6,735 nucleotides of DNA from an uncultured Lachnospiraceae bacterium. Lineage in GTDB: Bacteria > Bacillota > Clostridia > Lachnospirales > Lachnospiraceae. The translations under genes and the position numbers were made by a program. The stretch lies in the NCBI GenBank assembly GCA_958446555.1, contig CAUCWU010000137.1, positions 1-6,735 of the forward strand, written 5' to 3'. This document shows positions 5,571-6,735 of this stretch, in pieces (positions within the stretch are counted from its first letter, which is position 1; every line of letters starts with the position of its first letter). The notes under the pieces were generated by a model. That model made no database searches and was not told the DNA's origin. It worked only from the letters and a program-made list of their open reading frames with translations.

Positions 5571-6735
5571 ATGAAACAGATATTTTCTTATCTGATTCCG
5601 TACCGGGCAAGGATGGCAGTTGGCTTTGTCATTAAGGTTGCGGCGACGATTGTAGAGCTATTGATTCCGTGGGCACTTTCTGTTATGGTTGACCGCGTGA
5701 TTCCAACCGGAAACATCGGTTTCGTGTTTGCCTGGGGCGGTGTTATGGTACTATTTGCCATTCTGGCACTGATTGGAAATATTGTCGCCAATCGTATGGC
5801 ATCACTTGTCGCAAGAAACACAACAGAGAGAATCCGTTTACAACTATTTTCTAAAATCAGCTTTTTATCCTCAAGACAGCAGGAGCAGATCGGACAGGCA
5901 TCGCTCATCTCAAGATCGACATCAGATACCTATAACATTCACCAGTTTATCGGTATGATGCAGCGACTCGGTGTGAGACAGCCAATCATGCTTGTCGGTG
6001 GTTTAGCTGTCACATTGTCGATGGATGCGCCACTTACCTGCATTATGCTGTCACTTCTTCCAGTCATGGCACTTCTTGTCTTTCTGTTTTCCAGCCAGGG
6101 TGTTCCGATGTACACAAAAGTGCAGGAGGCAGTTGACCGTTTTGTGCGACTCGTCAGAGAGGACATTGCAGGCATTCGCGTAATTAAGGCACTGTCAAAG
6201 ACCGATACCGAGCGGGAGAAGTTTGCAAAGATCAATGAGGAAGTTGTAACACGCGACCAGCGTGCTGGTATGGTGATGGGCGCGATGAATCCGGTGATGA
6301 GTGTGATCTTAAATGTTGGCCTTGTGCTTGTTTTGTTTGTTGGTGCAAAGCGTGTCAATGCCGGACAGACAACGCCAGGCGTTATCATGGCTTTTATGTC
6401 CTATGTGACAATTATTTTAAATTCGATCTTGTTTCTTTCCAGAATTTTTGTTATGTATTCAAAGGCATCCGCATCAGCAAAGCGTATCAGTGAGGTGCTC
6501 AATCTGCCAGAAGATTTGATGGTAGAGCATTTGCCGAGTGGTGGTAAGTTAGCACTTCCTCAGATTGTCTTTGACCATGTATCGTTTCGCTATGAGGATG
6601 GAGATGGAGCGGATTGTTTGCACGATGTCAGCTTCACGGTAAATAAGGGAGAGACACTTGGTATCATTGGTGCAACTGGCTCTGGAAAGAGTACAATTGT
6701 CAATCTTTTGATGCGCTATTATGATCCAGATCAAG
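5571..6735 (+). CDS. ABC exporter half-transporter (multidrug/lipid type), 5' part
   Basis: This is the start of a membrane exporter with a transmembrane domain fused to an ATPase; the window cuts it after 388 codons of an expected ~570-600. Six hydrophobic segments at about 15-40, 51-74, 133-150, 154-173, 240-259 and 268-291 form a type I exporter membrane domain, and the loops carry typical features such as EDIAGIRVIKA at 197-207. The ATPase begins near 331 with IVFDHVSFRYEDG (A-loop Y341) and Walker A GATGSGKS at 367-374. The signature and Walker B lie beyond the window. ATG 5571 follows GAAGGGAG by 10 bases. Such half-transporters work as homodimers or as heterodimers with a partner encoded next door; a second exporter gene directly downstream would point to the latter. 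The substrate cannot be read from sequence. The divergent MerR-type gene is a possible regulator. Confidence 0.92.
   Translation, partial: MKQIFSYLIPYRARMAVGFVIKVAATIVELLIPWALSVMVDRVIPTGNIGFVFAWGGVMVLFAILALIGNIVANRMASLVARNTTERIRLQLFSKISFLSSRQQEQIGQASLISRSTSDTYNIHQFIGMMQRLGVRQPIMLVGGLAVTLSMDAPLTCIMLSLLPVMALLVFLFSSQGVPMYTKVQEAVDRFVRLVREDIAGIRVIKALSKTDTEREKFAKINEEVVTRDQRAGMVMGAMNPVMSVILNVGLVLVLFVGAKRVNAGQTTPGVIMAFMSYVTIILNSILFLSRIFVMYSKASASAKRISEVLNLPEDLMVEHLPSGGKLALPQIVFDHVSFRYEDGDGADCLHDVSFTVNKGETLGIIGATGSGKSTIVNLLMRYYDPDQ

Noticed and set aside
5588..6388. Open frames on the - strand inside the ABC exporter (5588-5908 and 5939-6388)
   Set aside because: They lie opposite a continuous exporter reading frame with membrane segments and ATPase motifs, and show no family resemblance.

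Overview
The window looks like chromosomal DNA from an anaerobic, moderately low-GC Firmicute, most likely a Clostridia/Lachnospiraceae-type bacterium. The supporting signs are strong AGGAGG-type ribosome binding sites, AT-rich sigma-A-like promoters, a 55-residue clostridial 2[4Fe-4S] ferredoxin, and a potABCD operon preceded by an XRE-cupin regulator gene. The species cannot be fixed from this sequence alone.

Layout. Positions 1-487 hold the 3' part of an XRE-cupin regulator gene. Its helix-turn-helix end is cut by the window edge, and the first ~45 bases look out of frame. About 40 bases later comes a complete, tightly packed spermidine/putrescine ABC importer operon on the + strand: potA (ATPase, 528-1607), potB (permease, 1600-2415), potC (permease, 2415-3215) and potD (binding protein, 3282-4352). 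potA/potB and potB/potC overlap. A 45-base nested stem-loop separates potC from potD. Next is a small ferredoxin gene (4440-4607) with its own promoter, closed by a strong terminator that probably works in both directions. The terminator is shared with a convergent MerR-type regulator gene on the - strand (4667-5338). The 232-base divergent region (5339-5570) carries candidate promoters both ways and a perfect 9-bp inverted repeat. The + strand then begins a half-size ABC exporter (5571 to the window end), truncated just after Walker A.

How the parts work together. The XRE-cupin protein probably senses a small molecule, plausibly a polyamine, and controls polyamine uptake by PotABCD. PotD captures substrate outside, PotB and PotC form the channel, and PotA hydrolyses ATP. 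The ferredoxin is a general low-potential electron carrier with no evident functional tie to either neighbour. The MerR-type protein is placed to control itself and the divergent exporter, but this rests on position only.

Nothing here amounts to a new system. The points most worth checking are the damaged start of the XRE-cupin gene, the potC-potD stem-loop, the PotD signal peptide without a lipobox cysteine, the inverted repeat between the divergent genes, and a terminator that encodes the end of the MerR-type protein.
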